A DNA stretch of 64,000 nt from Hyaloperonospora brassicae (GCA_947650285.1 CANTFL010000148.1:186001-250000); one strand, 5' to 3'. Positions 23,722-35,300 are shown, counted from the first letter of the stretch. Translations and numbers: made by a program. The notes: generated by a model not told the origin, from the sequence alone.

Positions 23722-26183
23722 GATGCGGCGCGCGCTCGAGGGGCAGTCGGGGAGAGGGGAACGGGGAGGCCGACGGGTCGTTCCTGGCTCGAGGAGAGAC
23801 TTTCGGGTGTGCCGGACGAAAGGGCGTCGGGAGGGGTGGGGGGGGATGGAGGCGAGCGCTGATTGGAGGAAAAGGAGCGCCTTCGAGCGTCGTTTTGTGG
23901 CGAAACGTGGCGCGGGACTGGCGGGTGCGTCGTTGGCCACGACGTTTCGACTCGACGCAGGCGGTCAGTTTGGTCGGGACGTGTTCGTTGGTAGGGACTG
24001 TGTGGTTTGGATCGTTTGTGGGTGTGGGGGTGTGTGTTACTTGGTGTGGGAGTTGGTCGTGTAAGCGATTGCGGTAGAGGCAGTCGATGAGTCAGTTGTT
24101 GTGGGTACGTCGTCGTCCTGCGTGACATTGCTGCGCGTGCTCTCTCTTTTTCTCTCTCTCTCTCTCTTTTTCGCTTTGTCTCGTCCGTTTGCGTGTCTCG
24201 CACGATAGCACGAAGGAGAGCTTGCTGGTTGAACGACTGCGCGTGTTTTCGTGAAGACTTGGGCTGGCTGGCTCTTCGTCGCGAGTGTACGACGGTCTGG
24301 GGTAGAAGATGTGCGGGGTGGTCGGTGCTTGACGCATCATCGTTCGAGTGGCAAGTGTCGAGCAGGGAGTGTACGGATTGCATGTGATTTGAGCGCTGCT
24401 GCTATTGCGGCGATGCGGGCGAGAGAGGGAAGCTGCGTCGTGCATGGGGTACACGAGGGTAGACGATGGACATGTCACCGGTGTTGCAGTTTCTGTCTGC
24501 ACAGCTACGCATGAGGAGAGAGTTGTCCGCGACGAATGTGTTTGCAGCAGCGAATGGTGCGAAGATGGTGTCATATGCAGCTGCCAGCAGATCGCACGGT
24601 ACGCACTGTGTCGAGAGGTCCACAAATGAATGGCAGTCGACCGACAAGTGTTCACGTCTGTTCGCAGTGTCGGCGTTTGAGGAGGAGAGACGTTGCGTGT
24701 CCGGGACGTTGTGTCTCGACGACGCGGCGGGTTAGGGCACGTGGGCTTTGTTTACGCTCTCTGTTCGCCACGATGGAACGAACGAACGCTCTGCACAAAA
24801 AACGCGCTCGAAGTGACTTTACATTCGCACGACTTGCAAAAAGCCGACACTAGCGGAAGTAAAAAGAATCGTAACTTGATCAGGTTTTTCTACTGGGGGG
24901 GGGGGGGAAGCCGTCGAGGACGCGGTTTTGTATTGGGCCTTTCCGACCTCATTCTGGCTTTTCGACTGACTATCTTTGCTCGCGTCGGCTTATCTTTCTT
25001 TGCCAACTGCTTTCTCTGGACAAAGTTAACCTTCCCCGTAATGTCGAGGGACGTGTCTCCAATTTGCTGCAACTCGAGCTTCGCCAGCAGTTCGTTCGAG
25101 CGCTCATTACCATGCTCTATCTTCTGCGCTTTTACCTCCAAGCGAGCGACAAACTCGGTGTTACATCAGGTGCTGGCTCGTTGACGCCTCGTACGGGCAC
25201 CTTTTCACGGCAGCTTTCTTCCCAGAGAGGGGATCAACCGGTTCGGTTTGACTATGTTGGTTGCGTATTATTGACATACGCAGACTTACATCTGGTCGAT
25301 GTAATGTTAGCAGCGTAGAAGGTTAACTCTTGCTAAGAAATCGAGACAATCTATCGATGATTGGTATGTGGCCTGCGTCGATAAGACCGGACTCATGAAA
25401 GCTATGAAAAAGCTGCCGTCAAGGTCATCGAGAATGGATTCCACAAATGGCCATATCTGACAGGAAGGAGCTGATGACTAAGCTAGAAGCGCTCGCGACA
25501 CGACACTCGAGCGCTAAAGAAGCAGTAGAGCTTCAGCCTTATCCAGCACAACTTTGGTTGTAGTCGTCCGAGAGCAAACCACGGGTCCGATATGGAAGCT
25601 CATCGCATATCTGACGAGGCTCAGAACATTGGTCAAATGGTTCGAACACCTTAACAAAGCACAACAGCATCTGTGTGAGCTGCAACGCGGCTGCCAGAGG
25701 CGTGTCATGATGTGTCTGGGGCATTATGACTGCAGAGAATCCTCTCATAGCAGCTCAACTCGGAGGGCCTGATGACTCTGAACCACGATCGCCCTTACCG
25801 TGGGTGCCACAACAAGTGAGTCTTCAAACGAATGCTATCGTACGTAGCTGCAGAAGTTGACAAGCTGCTATGAAGAAGGACAAAGTAAAGATGCCGACGC
25901 TTTGCTACGTCCAAGCCGACGCAGATCATGGCACTTGTAAGCTGACTGTACAACTTCTGCAGCGACAGGTGTTCAATGCCCCAACAAGAAACGAGTATCG
26001 GCACTACAGAGAACAATCGCTGCTTGCCTAAGCGACGCTACCTGATCGCATGGATGTCATTGCGCCGACAAAGGTATGCATTGTTGTACCTGCGGTACAG
26101 CATCGACCACAGCTCATGCACATGCGGTACCAACAACTTGTTCAACACCACCATAGAGACGCGAAGTAACGACTGTCCTACAA

Positions 26184-26261
26184 CTTACTGCACATTACCC
26201 TGTAACAAACGCACCGCAGCCCTTACTGTGGTGCGTTTGTTACAGGGTAATGTGCAGTAAG
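26184..26261. repeat. Perfect 32-bp inverted repeat with 14-nt spacer
   Basis: Left arm 26184-26215 and right arm 26230-26261 are exact reverse complements (core of the right arm: tgcgtttgttacagggtaat). The spacer and right edge add a second, overlapping pairing (cccttactg at 26220-26228 with cagtaaggg at 26255-26263). The position in the PGK upstream region and the perfection of the arms suggest a recent event: a hairpin-type MITE, inverted duplication or terminator-like stem. Confidence 0.9.
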
Positions 26262-26275
26262 GGCGTCTTGCAGTG

Positions 26276-26340
26276 CCTAATAGCACGGATGATGGATAAC
26301 AGTGTAATGAAACTTATTTCCCCCTAATAGCACGGATCAT
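26276..26340 (+). repeat. Direct repeat pair flanking a 30-nt spacer
   Basis: The unit cctaatagcacggat followed by gat or cat occurs at 26276 and again at about 26323, a few bases after the perfect inverted repeat. The spacing is about 47 bp. It could be part of the same insertion or a duplicated regulatory site. Confidence 0.6.
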
Positions 26341-26619
26341 ACCTCACCTCGGGCATATCCCGTGTCTAGCCAAGCCTCGAACTCAGTATAAGCAATCTGG
26401 TGTGCACCACACCACACCACACCGCACTTCAACCCGTCTTCCCCCATTGATACGCGCCGGTATCTCCTCCCCCACACTCACACTCACATTCGACAATACC
26501 CCCACACGAATCCACTCGCACTCGCCCTCCACGTGCGTACGTGTCCCTCGCCCGATCCAATCCACGCACTCAGACAGACAGACAGACAGACAGTCAGCGC
26601 GCCCGCCACTCGAAACACT

Positions 26620-27864
26620 ATGGCGAAACTCAGTCTCCAGCACGTCGACGTCCAGCACAAGCGCGTGCTCATCCGCGTGGACTTTAACGTGCCGTTCGCT
26701 CCGGACGGGTCGATCGCTAACACGCAGCGCATTGACGCGGCGCTCCCCACGGTGCAGTACGTGTTGGACAATGGCGCGACGGCCGTCGTGCTCATGTCGC
26801 ACTTGGGGCGTCCAGACGGCCGACCCACGACGAAGGACTCGCTCGCGCCGGTCGCAGCTGTGCTCGAGCAGAAACTCGGCCGCACCGTCACGTTCCTCAC
26901 GGACTGCGTCGGCCCCCACGTCGAACAGGTGTGTGCCGAGCCCCCCGTGGGGAGCGTGATCCTGCTGGAGAACCTGCGCTTTCACGTGGAAGAAGAGGGC
27001 AAAGGCAAAAGCGCCGACGGCAGCGCTGTTGTCGCGACGGCGCAGGACGTGGCGGCCTTCCGCGCGTCCTTGAGCAAACTCGGCGACGTGTACGTGAACG
27101 ACGCGTTCGGCACTGCCCATCGCGCGCATAGCTCCATGGTCGGCGTCGACCTCCCGGTGAAAGCTGCTGGCTTTCTATTGGACAAGGAGCTCGTCTACTT
27201 TGCCAAGGCCCTCGAGAGCCCCCAACGCCCGTTCGTGTCGATCTTGGGCGGGGCCAAAGTCGCGGACAAGATCCCGTTGATCATGAACATGCTCGACAAA
27301 GTGGACGCGATGGTCATTGGTGGCGGCATGGCGTACACGTTCAAGCACGTGCTGGCGCAGATGGCGATTGGCGACTCGCTGTTTGACACGGAAGGCGCCA
27401 AGATCGTGTCGGAGATTGTCGAGAAGGCCAAGGCCAAAGGCGTGACGCTGCACTTGCCGACGGACTTTGTCATTGCCGACAAGTTTGCTTCTGATGCTGC
27501 GAAAAAGAGTGTCACCGAGGAAGAGGGGATCCCAGCGGGCTGGATGGGGCTCGACATTGGTTCAAAGTCGAGCGAGGCGTTCTCGGCTGCCATTGCGACC
27601 GCCAAGACGGTTGTGTGGAACGGCCCCATGGGTGTGTTTGAGTTTGACGCGTTTGCCAACGGCACGAAAAGCGTCATGGACGCTGTGGTCCACGCGACGG
27701 AAGCGGGCGCCACGACGATCATTGGCGGCGGCGACACGGCCACGTGCTGCGTGAAGTACAAGACGGAGGACAAGGTCAGCCACGTGAGCACGGGCGGTGG
27801 AGCCAGCTTGGAGCTCCTCGAGGGCAAGGTGCTGCCCGGCGTGGACGCTCTATCCCCGGCGTGA
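26620..27864 (+). CDS. PGK: Phosphoglycerate kinase
   Basis: A full-length 414-aa enzyme of glycolysis/gluconeogenesis that transfers phosphate from 1,3-bisphosphoglycerate to ADP. Both lobes are intact: N-domain substrate site [11 protein letters not shown] (20-30) with conserved Arg37 (TQRIDAALP) and SHLGRPDG (60-67). The C-domain nucleotide site has [51 protein letters not shown] and the terminal [16 protein letters not shown] 26620 starts at the usual PGK N-terminus ([11 protein letters not shown]); the frame is open upstream through a CAGA repeat, which is not conserved. No targeting peptide is visible, so a cytosolic form is likely. The gene is intronless with high GC third positions, as for highly expressed oomycete genes. 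It converges with the HMG gene downstream. Confidence 0.96.
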   Translation: MAKLSLQHVDVQHKRVLIRVDFNVPFAPDGSIANTQRIDAALPTVQYVLDNGATAVVLMSHLGRPDGRPTTKDSLAPVAAVLEQKLGRTVTFLTDCVGPHVEQVCAEPPVGSVILLENLRFHVEEEGKGKSADGSAVVATAQDVAAFRASLSKLGDVYVNDAFGTAHRAHSSMVGVDLPVKAAGFLLDKELVYFAKALESPQRPFVSILGGAKVADKIPLIMNMLDKVDAMVIGGGMAYTFKHVLAQMAIGDSLFDTEGAKIVSEIVEKAKAKGVTLHLPTDFVIADKFASDAAKKSVTEEEGIPAGWMGLDIGSKSSEAFSAAIATAKTVVWNGPMGVFEFDAFANGTKSVMDAVVHATEAGATTIIGGGDTATCCVKYKTEDKVSHVSTGGGASLELLEGKVLPGVDALSPA

Positions 27865-28024
27865 ACCGCAGCTGCACGCGACCGCTCTTTGTTCGGAAGG
27901 AGTGGTCTGTAGTGTAGTCGTTGGCCTCGTTCCTCTTTGCCAGCTACAACGAATGGAGAGTGGTTTCTGAGTTGACACGGTCCATTGTGTTGTTTTCTGT
28001 CGTAGCAGAGTAATGAACGTGTCA

Positions 28025-28126
28025 ATATGGGTGGGTACACTCTGCAAATGGGTACACTCTGCAAAGGGATACACGCGGCCCATGGGTACAAATAGCGTAG
28101 GGATCCATACAGCAAATGGGTACAAA
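28025..28126 (+). repeat. Cluster of imperfect GGGTACA-type repeats
   Basis: The string gggtacactctgcaaa occurs at 28033 and again 17 bp later. Related units (gggatacacgcggcc, atgggtacaaatagcg, gcaaatgggtacaaaagg) follow to about 28126. It is downstream of PGK in the convergent PGK/HMG gap. The role is unknown; it may be a minisatellite remnant. Confidence 0.7.
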
Positions 28127-28415
28127 AGGATGCCAAAAGATTCAACGACGAGGGAACGTTACGACACGACACCTACCGGTCCATACCGACGCCAGTTCGA
28201 ATGGTATATAATGCGGTGGAAGGAGACGTACGTACCGTCCACCCTACAAGAACAAGACCTACATGAGCACCACGTTGCAACGTGCGCCTTGTTTCGCCTT
28301 CGCAGACCTATTACCACACCATATGTACGAAGAGCACTGTCCTCCTCCTCCTCCTCCATCTCCACCTCCACCTCCATTTCTCCATCCCCCCCGCCATCTT
28401 CTCTTGCATCGGCTA

Positions 28416-29111
28416 CTACACCTCCGTCGTCGAGTACGAGCCCGTGTAGTTGAGCTGGTCAAAGCCCGTCATGGCTGCATAGTTGTGGAACTGCTGCTGC
28501 GACTCATTGTACTCGCGCTCGACCTTATGGCTGTTCCATTCCTCCATCTCGCGCTTGTAGCGCGCGCGGTCGACCTTTTCCTTCTCGACAAACGGCGCCT
28601 TCTGCTCGTCCGTGGCTTTGCCCCAGGCCTCGCCCAGCTGCTTGGAGATCTCCGTGTTCTTCATGTCCTGGTGCTCGGCCTTGATCCGCGGCCGCATGAC
28701 TTGGCTGTAAAACAGAAATGCCGACGACGCGCGCTTGGGCGCGTCCGGGTGCTTCTTCGCGCGCTTGTTGGGCACGCGCAAGGGCCCGTCGTAGGCCGCC
28801 ATCTCCTCCTCGTAGCGCTGCTTGTCGGCCTCGGCCGCAACCTTCCACGGCTGCTTGTCGTCGTCGCTCATCTTACCCCACGCGTCGGCGATCGCGCGCA
28901 TCACGTCCGTCACTTTGGAGTGCTCGGGCATCGTGGCTTTGATCTCCTCGCGCTTCTCCATGGAGAACAGAATGTACGGCGACTTGCCGCGCTTGGGCGC
29001 GCCGGGCGCCTTTTTCTGCAGCCGCTTGCGCTTCTTCCCGCCGCTCGCTTCGGTTTTCAGCGCGGCCCACGCGGCGCCGGCGCCATGTTCGCTCGCTGCA
29101 AGTGGTTCCAT
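28416..29111 (-). CDS. Two-HMG-box chromatin protein
   Basis: The 231-aa product starts at the ATG complementary to 29109-29111 (MEPLAASEHGAG). A basic linker (GGKKRKRLQKKAPGAPKRG) leads into HMG box A (about 38-107, SPYILFSMEKREEIKA ... AWGKMSDDDKQPW) and box B (about 124-192, SSAFLFYSQVMRPRIKA ... AWGKATDEQKAPF). Both keep the Pro, aromatic and Trp positions of sequence-nonspecific HMGB boxes. The short tail is Gln/Tyr-rich and, unlike animal HMGB1, has no acidic run. It is probably a nuclear architectural DNA-bending protein. An upstream in-frame ATG at 29279 is less plausible because it lies inside the divergent promoter region. A TCC trinucleotide tract lies just beyond its stop (about 28339-28360). 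Confidence 0.92.
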   Translation of the reverse strand: MEPLAASEHGAGAAWAALKTEASGGKKRKRLQKKAPGAPKRGKSPYILFSMEKREEIKATMPEHSKVTDVMRAIADAWGKMSDDDKQPWKVAAEADKQRYEEEMAAYDGPLRVPNKRAKKHPDAPKRASSAFLFYSQVMRPRIKAEHQDMKNTEISKQLGEAWGKATDEQKAPFVEKEKVDRARYKREMEEWNSHKVEREYNESQQQFHNYAAMTGFDQLNYTGSYSTTEV

Positions 29112-29626
29112 GGCGCGCGTGGAAAACCCGGGAAAATTGCTTGACTTCGCTTGAGTATGCCGGTTACTCGGGGAGAATGAGCGCTCGAGGCATACAAACT
29201 CAAGAGATTTCGATGGGCGGGACGACGCGAACAGCGCCACGAACGTCGCGGCTCGTTGGCGGCGGCGGGGCGACACCAACGCCGCGTCTCATTGGCCGAA
29301 AGCCTGCACCTGCGAATGTATCGAGAAACGCGTTGCTGGCCGTTGAATGGATGCGGTCCGATATAATCGCGGCCGAAGACGTCACTGGCGTCGAAGAGTG
29401 ACACAAAGGCATCACTTATCAAGGACCAGCGCGACCTGCGAGAAGGCGCGAAACCCCCGGGCAAAAGATTCCGCCAATGGACTGCTTTCAACTGTCGTGC
29501 AGCATACAGCATGCGGTTGCACAGGTGGCTGCGACGCGCGCCGCTCACGCCATCACCCGTACCCACGCGTACCTGTACCCACCTGCGCTCGCTGCGCCTC
29601 CTCCTCCCGACGGCGGACCCAGCAGC
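29112..29626. promoter_or_regulatory. Divergent intergenic promoter region, HMG / PHF5A
   Basis: 515 bp separates the start codons of two divergently transcribed nuclear genes, so both promoters must lie here unless a 5' UTR intron extends further. I see no TATA box. I do not call individual initiator elements because no match is decisive. Confidence 0.5.
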
Positions 29627-29959
29627 ATGGCCAAGCACCACCCGGACCTCGTCATGTGCCGCAAGCAGCCGGGCGTCGCCATTGGTCGGCTGTGCGAGAA
29701 GGACGACGGCAAGTGCGTGATCTGCGACTCGTACGTGCGGCCCTGCACGTTGGTGCGCATCTGCGACGAGTGCAACTACGGCTCGTACCAGGGCCGGTGC
29801 GTCATCTGCGGTGGCCCGGGCATCTCGGACGCCTACTACTGTCGCGAGTGCACGCAGCTCGAGAAGGACCGCGACGGGTGTCCCAAGATTGTGAACCTCG
29901 GCAGCTCCAAGACGGACCTCTTTTACGAGCGCAAGAAGTACGGCTTTAAGAAACGCTGA
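29627..29959 (+). CDS. PHF5A: PHF5A/Rds3-like U2 snRNP SF3b zinc-finger subunit
   Basis: A 110-aa protein, the exact size of this highly conserved eukaryotic family, starting [16 protein letters not shown] and ending KKYGFKKR. The Cys-rich knotted zinc fold is complete, with CxxC pairs in [27 protein letters not shown] and [17 protein letters not shown]. In other eukaryotes the protein is a core SF3b component that contacts the branch-site region during pre-mRNA splicing. Start 29627 matches the universal N-terminus; the frame extends 50 codons upstream without conservation. No intron interrupts it. Confidence 0.97.
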   Translation: MAKHHPDLVMCRKQPGVAIGRLCEKDDGKCVICDSYVRPCTLVRICDECNYGSYQGRCVICGGPGISDAYYCRECTQLEKDRDGCPKIVNLGSSKTDLFYERKKYGFKKR

Positions 29960-30787
29960 GCCGGCTGCAGCCACCCATGGGCAGACAAGAGGGGACTGTG
30001 GGTGGCTGAAAGGTACTGCTGCTAGTACTAGCTCTGGCTCTGGCTCTGGCTGTGGGTGGAGTGGGTGGACGATATATAGCAGTGGAGAAGAGGTGGTTCG
30101 GGTGATATTTGGTGAGGTGGATGGTTTCTAGGAGCTCAGGAGGTGGATCGACAGGGTTATGGATGGAAGATGAGCTGTCGGTTGTTTGCTGTGTGCTGTC
30201 GGCAGTTGAATACGACGTAGCAGTTCCCACACACGTCAGTACTTGCGCTTATGTTGAAAGCTGGAGATGGACTCGTTACTGCGCCGTGGTTTCTCCGAGC
30301 ACGAGCTGTTGTCCGCTGTGCAGTTGGCTTTCACTATCTTGCTGTTCGCACGCCAATGACTTGTGCTAGCGCCGACAACTGTCAGCTGTGCAGCAACTCG
30401 GTGATGTATCGGTGACGTTGAACGAAAAGGTGCTGTATAGGGTCAATGAGATGAGGCGATGCTTGGTGGCATTGCCGTTGGCAGAGCGTCTCGTAGCACG
30501 ATTAGTACTTGAATGCCGTCGAGCGAGTCTGTGAGAACTTAAGCCTCAGGTGCCTACCGCGTTCTTGCAGGCATCTCGATGCAATCAGTGGCTGGTAGGT
30601 GTTGAAGCAAAGAAACCTTCCTACTGGAAGACCAGCAAGTAAGTCAAGCATCGTTTACTTTGTTACGACCACTTGCTAACCCGTTGATTGTCTCGGTTGG
30701 CCCTGCCTGTTGCTTGTTGAACTGTCTTTCTTAGTGTGCCCAGATCCGTCCGGTAACAGCTACCTGCAGGCATGCCCGCCTATTTGC
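29960..30787. other. Convergent gap, PHF5A to pyruvate kinase
   Basis: 828 bp with no recognisable gene. A short GGCTCT hexanucleotide repeat lies at 30031-30052. It holds the 3' regions of both neighbours. Confidence 0.6.
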
Positions 30788-32305
30788 CTACTCCACCGTC
30801 AGCACCTTGAGCATATTGGTTGAGCCTGAGCGGGCCTCTACCATACCGTGAAGAGCCACGACGTTATCGCCAGGCTCTACCCAGCCAAATTGCTTACCCA
30901 GGTCTGTTGCACGGTACAAGATCGAGTCTGTGCCAATCATGGAGCCCATGCAACGCGCGGTGACGCCCTTGTTGAAGCCCTCAGCTTGACGGGCCGTTGC
31001 ACCGAGTGCTGTAAGCACCAAGACGGGCATTGATGGACGAAACTTGGACACGAGACGCGCCGTGTTCCCCGACTCGGTGAGCACGACGATCATCTTGGCC
31101 TTGATGTCGATCGCTGTCTTCACAGCCGACGACGTGATGGCCTCTTGTGTGCTCATTTGGCCGTACGTATCGAGCACCGAGTCGTGAAGAGCCTGGTACA
31201 GCTCGTTGTAGTGGATCGCACCTTCTGCTTGCACGCAGATCTTCGACATCATCGTCACGGCTCCAGTGGGGTAATCGCCGTTTGCAGTCTCCCCTGACAA
31301 CATCACCGCGTCCGTGCCATCGAGCACAGCGTTCGCGACATCCGTGCACTCGGCACGGGTCGGTCGTGGAGCTTTGATCATGGACTCGAGCATCTGCGTG
31401 GCCGTCACAACGGGTTTGCCAGCAATATTGGCCTTCCGAATGATCATCTTCTGGGCGAGAAACACCTTTTCCGGCGGGATCTCCATGCCCAAGTCCCCAC
31501 GCGCGACCATGATACCGTCCGCCTTGGCCAAGATCTCGTCAAAGTTCTCAAGCCCTTCCTGGCTTTCAATCTTCGCGATGATCTTGATGCTCCGGCCGCG
31601 ACGACCAAGCACCTTGCGAATGTTGTCAATGTCTTGGCCCGTGCGCACAAACGACGCAGCAATGTAGTCCACGCCGTGCACGAGACCAAAGTTCACGAGG
31701 TCGTCCTCGTCTTTCTCGGTCAGCGTCGGAAGCATGACTTTGCAGCCAGGTAAGTTCATGTTCTTGCGCTCGCCCAGCGTCGCCGTGTTGTCCGCCCGAG
31801 TCACGACATTGTTCTCTTTGATAGCCGTGACAGTCAGCACAAGTGCACCATCAGCAACGAGAATGGAGCCGCCGACTTTGACGGACTGGGGCAGCTCTGG
31901 GTACGAACAGGCGATCTTGGTCTCGTCGCCGAGGAAGTCGTAGTCGGTCGTGAGCTCCAGTGTCGAGCCCTTCTCGATCGTGACTTTGTCCTTGTTGGCC
32001 AGGAACCCCGTGCGGATCTCTGGCCCTTTGGTGTCCAGCATCGTGGCCACGTTCTTGTAGGGGCGTGTGGCCAACGCAGCCCGCAGTCGGTTGAGCGCCT
32101 CCGTGTGGCTCGCTTGGTCTCCGTGCGAAAAGTTGAAGCGCGCGACGTTCATGCCAGCGTCAATGAGCTCCGCCAGTCCTCCCTCGGACCAGCAGGCCGG
32201 CCCCAGCGTGCAGAAGATGCGCGTCTTGCGCTCCACACCCTCCACGCTGCGCATGATGCTCTCGAGCTGGCAGCCCTGGTGACTCAGTCCAATTGCTCCT
32301 GACAT
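30788..32305 (-). CDS. PK: Pyruvate kinase
   Basis: A 505-aa enzyme making pyruvate and ATP from phosphoenolpyruvate and ADP. The N-terminal barrel begins KTRIFCTLGPACWS (27-40) with FNFSHG (58-62). The substrate/metal segment DTKGPEIRTG lies at 91-100. The active-site signature IIAKIESQEGLENF contains Lys245 and Glu247, and IMVARGDLGMEIP follows (265-277). The ATQMLESMIKAPRPTRAE helix, GTDAVMLSGETANGDYP and a C-terminal allosteric-type domain are complete. The start at 32305 gives 17 residues before MRSVEGVERKTRIF; initiation at that second Met is possible. No organellar presequence is evident. A GAGA tract lies about 20-50 bp upstream. It is the last gene of the island before the repeat-rich region. 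Confidence 0.96.
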   Translation of the reverse strand: MSGAIGLSHQGCQLESIMRSVEGVERKTRIFCTLGPACWSEGGLAELIDAGMNVARFNFSHGDQASHTEALNRLRAALATRPYKNVATMLDTKGPEIRTGFLANKDKVTIEKGSTLELTTDYDFLGDETKIACSYPELPQSVKVGGSILVADGALVLTVTAIKENNVVTRADNTATLGERKNMNLPGCKVMLPTLTEKDEDDLVNFGLVHGVDYIAASFVRTGQDIDNIRKVLGRRGRSIKIIAKIESQEGLENFDEILAKADGIMVARGDLGMEIPPEKVFLAQKMIIRKANIAGKPVVTATQMLESMIKAPRPTRAECTDVANAVLDGTDAVMLSGETANGDYPTGAVTMMSKICVQAEGAIHYNELYQALHDSVLDTYGQMSTQEAITSSAVKTAIDIKAKMIVVLTESGNTARLVSKFRPSMPVLVLTALGATARQAEGFNKGVTARCMGSMIGTDSILYRATDLGKQFGWVEPGDNVVALHGMVEARSGSTNMLKVLTVE

Positions 32306-35300
32306 GGCTTCGTGTCAAGATCTACAACAAAAGAGAGAGACAGAGAGAGAGACAGAAAGCGCTATCAGATGCATGAGATCCTTTCCGCTTGAGCTCTAGC
32401 GACGGCCGGACGGATACAATTTTCCTGATCCGATCGGAGCCTCTGTGTGTACCTGTGCTACTTACGGCTTGTTTTGGACTTGACACAGTTACCACAGAAG
32501 GCACAATGACATGAGAAGCAGAGTATCCGAAGTCGCTGATAGCTTAAAAGTATCTTGCGGGTCCAACGTGGCGGACAAAAACAGGTCTCATGTCGCAGCT
32601 CTTCGATCGAACATGATGATGACGTGCCGAGAAAAAGTATCTTTATCTGCCGTTATCACGCGTCACACCTTTTCTTTGGATTACTGCAGAAATTCGTGAA
32701 CGTTTCTGCCATGTTCACAATAGACGAAACACTGTCGAGCCGGGATACGCAACATGTGTACTCACATTTTTGCTGTTGCCAAATGGTCGACCACTGGAAT
32801 TATACTTTGCTGCACAAATCATTGTGATGGCAATTAAGCTTCATAATTTGTATCGCAAGCCACATTGCCCTGACAGCTTCGTAATGGCTGCAAGATTTGG
32901 AAGGACAACTTGGACTTGCTCCGACAGATTATTTCATTCATGCCAATTTTAAAATCATCTTTTTGCATTATTGTATGTTATCTCTATGTATTGATATAAT
33001 CTACAATATTTCAATTTCATGCCTGTTTCTATTCATCATACTTTTACCAAGAAAGTTTTGTCTTTACCAATTGGTAGGATTTAAGCAATACGCAGATTCG
33101 TGCTCATTTCTGAAAAGTCACCTCAATCACCTATCGGATAAAAAAACATTTTATATAAATATATCACAATATACCTTATGGTTTCGAAAGCTTAATAGTA
33201 CTGATATCAAAAAATGCAATGGGTATATTATGTCTACATTATTTTAACTTTGTAATCATGTCTATAAATCGACTTGTTTTTCTTGCAACTATATTCCCGC
33301 CTTGCGGGGCTAAAATACTTCGTCGTGGTAGAGTAGCCGAATTTTTCTAGCTGGATCCGAGCGTAGGCAGGGATCACACGACGGGATAGGGGGAAATGAT
33401 CCATCTGCAATGTACTTTCAAGGCTCGACGATATGATGGTCGAGACCATTACCTTTACAGCCGGACATGAGTGAAGATTGTTATCTTTCACGGAGACAAC
33501 TAATATAGCCTCAAATAGGTACACAGTAAGAATTTTTTTGCGTACTACGTGTCCACTATCTAGCTTCGCTCACGCCATATTATGATCGGCAGATAACCGA
33601 CGCTTCTGTTGTCAGTGTTACATACGTGAGGTCTTTAGTGTAAAACGTGATATAAGTAGTATATTGAAATACTAAACACACTAATTAATAACATGCAATG
33701 CGTCCTCAATTTTCTATTCGCTCTGGTTCCTTCCATTAAACAATGGCGACGTGAGGGGGAGCACGAAGATTATCACGGGCACTTTGGTTCATCACTTACC
33801 AATTGCGTGAAACATAATGATTCCAGACACTGATGTAGTTATCGCTCCTAAAGCCAGATGCGGTCCCTCTTCAACTAGAAAGCGCAATTACACCATGTAT
33901 CGCGTAGCATGGTTGGTATACAGTGTCAAGAATTCCTAAAACTCGACCAATTGGCGAGGCGAAGCCGCGGGAGGTGTGTGCAACAGTAGTGGTCGATTAC
34001 AATTTTTGTTAGAAAACATCCTATCGACCCATCGATCACAACAAACGCAGCGCTGTAAACAATTACGCACAGCCCAGTAATCAATTTTCATACAGTCGTT
34101 ACGCACACACAACAATAGCAGCGCGCTTATAATGATGTACGATTTGGTGATCAAGATTGATAAATCGTCAACGCACCGAAAATAATGCTACTGACTACTG
34201 ACTACGATGTAGAGAAAGCACTAGGTAGAAATTTAAGTACCTTATATGGTCAGATCTAGCTAATTTAACAGCGAGTGAAGTCCTGTGAGCGCAAAAAAAT
34301 ATGTACCTCCTAAACTGAACATATGTAAATTGACAAGTTTATTATGGGGAGCCACGCAAGTGGTAATGGAAGGGAGAAAAAGGACTTATTCAGAAAATGG
34401 AAGCTCAATTGAATATAAGACACGCGACTATGTTTCAGTAATTTTTGAATCGTACAGAGAATACCTACTGTCGGATTCAAAAGGCACGGCATATCGATAG
34501 TATGTGTGGTAGCGTCAGACTTGAAGCCCCCCCCCGAGGTGCGTGTGTTGGAGAAGACTACTAGGTCTATGTGATGAGATCCCAAATCACTCATTGCGCC
34601 GGATTGCCGACTTACGGAGGAGTAATAGGACGCCGCGTAAGAACTTTGACTATCCTTGTGTACCCGTCTGATAGCAGGTCGCACTCCTCGGAAGACTTGT
34701 GCGAGGATGTAGATGTCGGATTTGGAGAATAATATTTGAGACCCCGAGCGGATATGATTCACTCGGTGATCCAGTAGGTGGACAATCAATCGACCTGGTC
34801 GAGAAAGGACTTGTTACCGAATTCTTCTAAAATCAAGTCACTCCAGGACTTTTCCGTTTTTTCTGGTGTATGAACCACCAGAATTTTACCTTGCTCTTTA
34901 ATCACTGCTGAGGGAGTCCGCTTTCGACAGCGGTTATTTTAGGGGGTGCTACTTGAGACGGACTGATAGACCAAACACTTGCTGAGATTCTGTTTGCACT
35001 TGGTTCTGCATCGCGACTGTCTTCGAAGGTAGGGCCAAAACGTTTCTTTTCCCTGGAACAGGCAAGCAGACAAACTAGGTTCCTTGAAGTACGACGAAGA
35101 CGTGCTACGAAGATAGCAAATATGTTAGTCTCGACACACAGTAAAACCTATCTAAAACATTACTGTCTGAATACAAAAAACTCCATAAAGTAGTTAGTTC
35201 ATTCTTCCCAAGATCGGGTCCACACACTTATAACCGAAAACATCTGTAAGTCATATATTGTTGGCAAGTTAAGGTCCCATTTTGGACTTATATTTTGTAT

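Larger units (their letters stand above)
23722..26619. other. Divergent intergenic region, myosin to PGK
   Basis: About 2.9 kb separates the two divergent genes. It holds a CT-rich tract (about 24140-24180) in the myosin 5' region, a run of 13 G at 24895-24907, an unrecognised minus-strand frame of about 84-90 codons ending at 24890 (EVKAQKIEHGNERSNELLAK...), a strong inverted repeat (listed separately) and a CAGA tetranucleotide run at about 26572-26592 in the PGK 5' region. I recognise no gene here. Confidence 0.5.

Noticed and set aside
22723..23862. 379-codon open frame on the plus strand, antisense to the myosin gene
   Set aside because: It is a by-product of GC-rich codon use in the myosin motor region; no domain, and the opposite strand is unquestionably coding.
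27195..28172. 325-codon antisense frame over PGK and its downstream gap
   Set aside because: Shadow of PGK codons extended by chance; no family similarity.
34310..34789. 159-codon minus-strand frame as a gene
   Set aside because: AT-rich context, no domain, start or signal feature; likely chance or debris.
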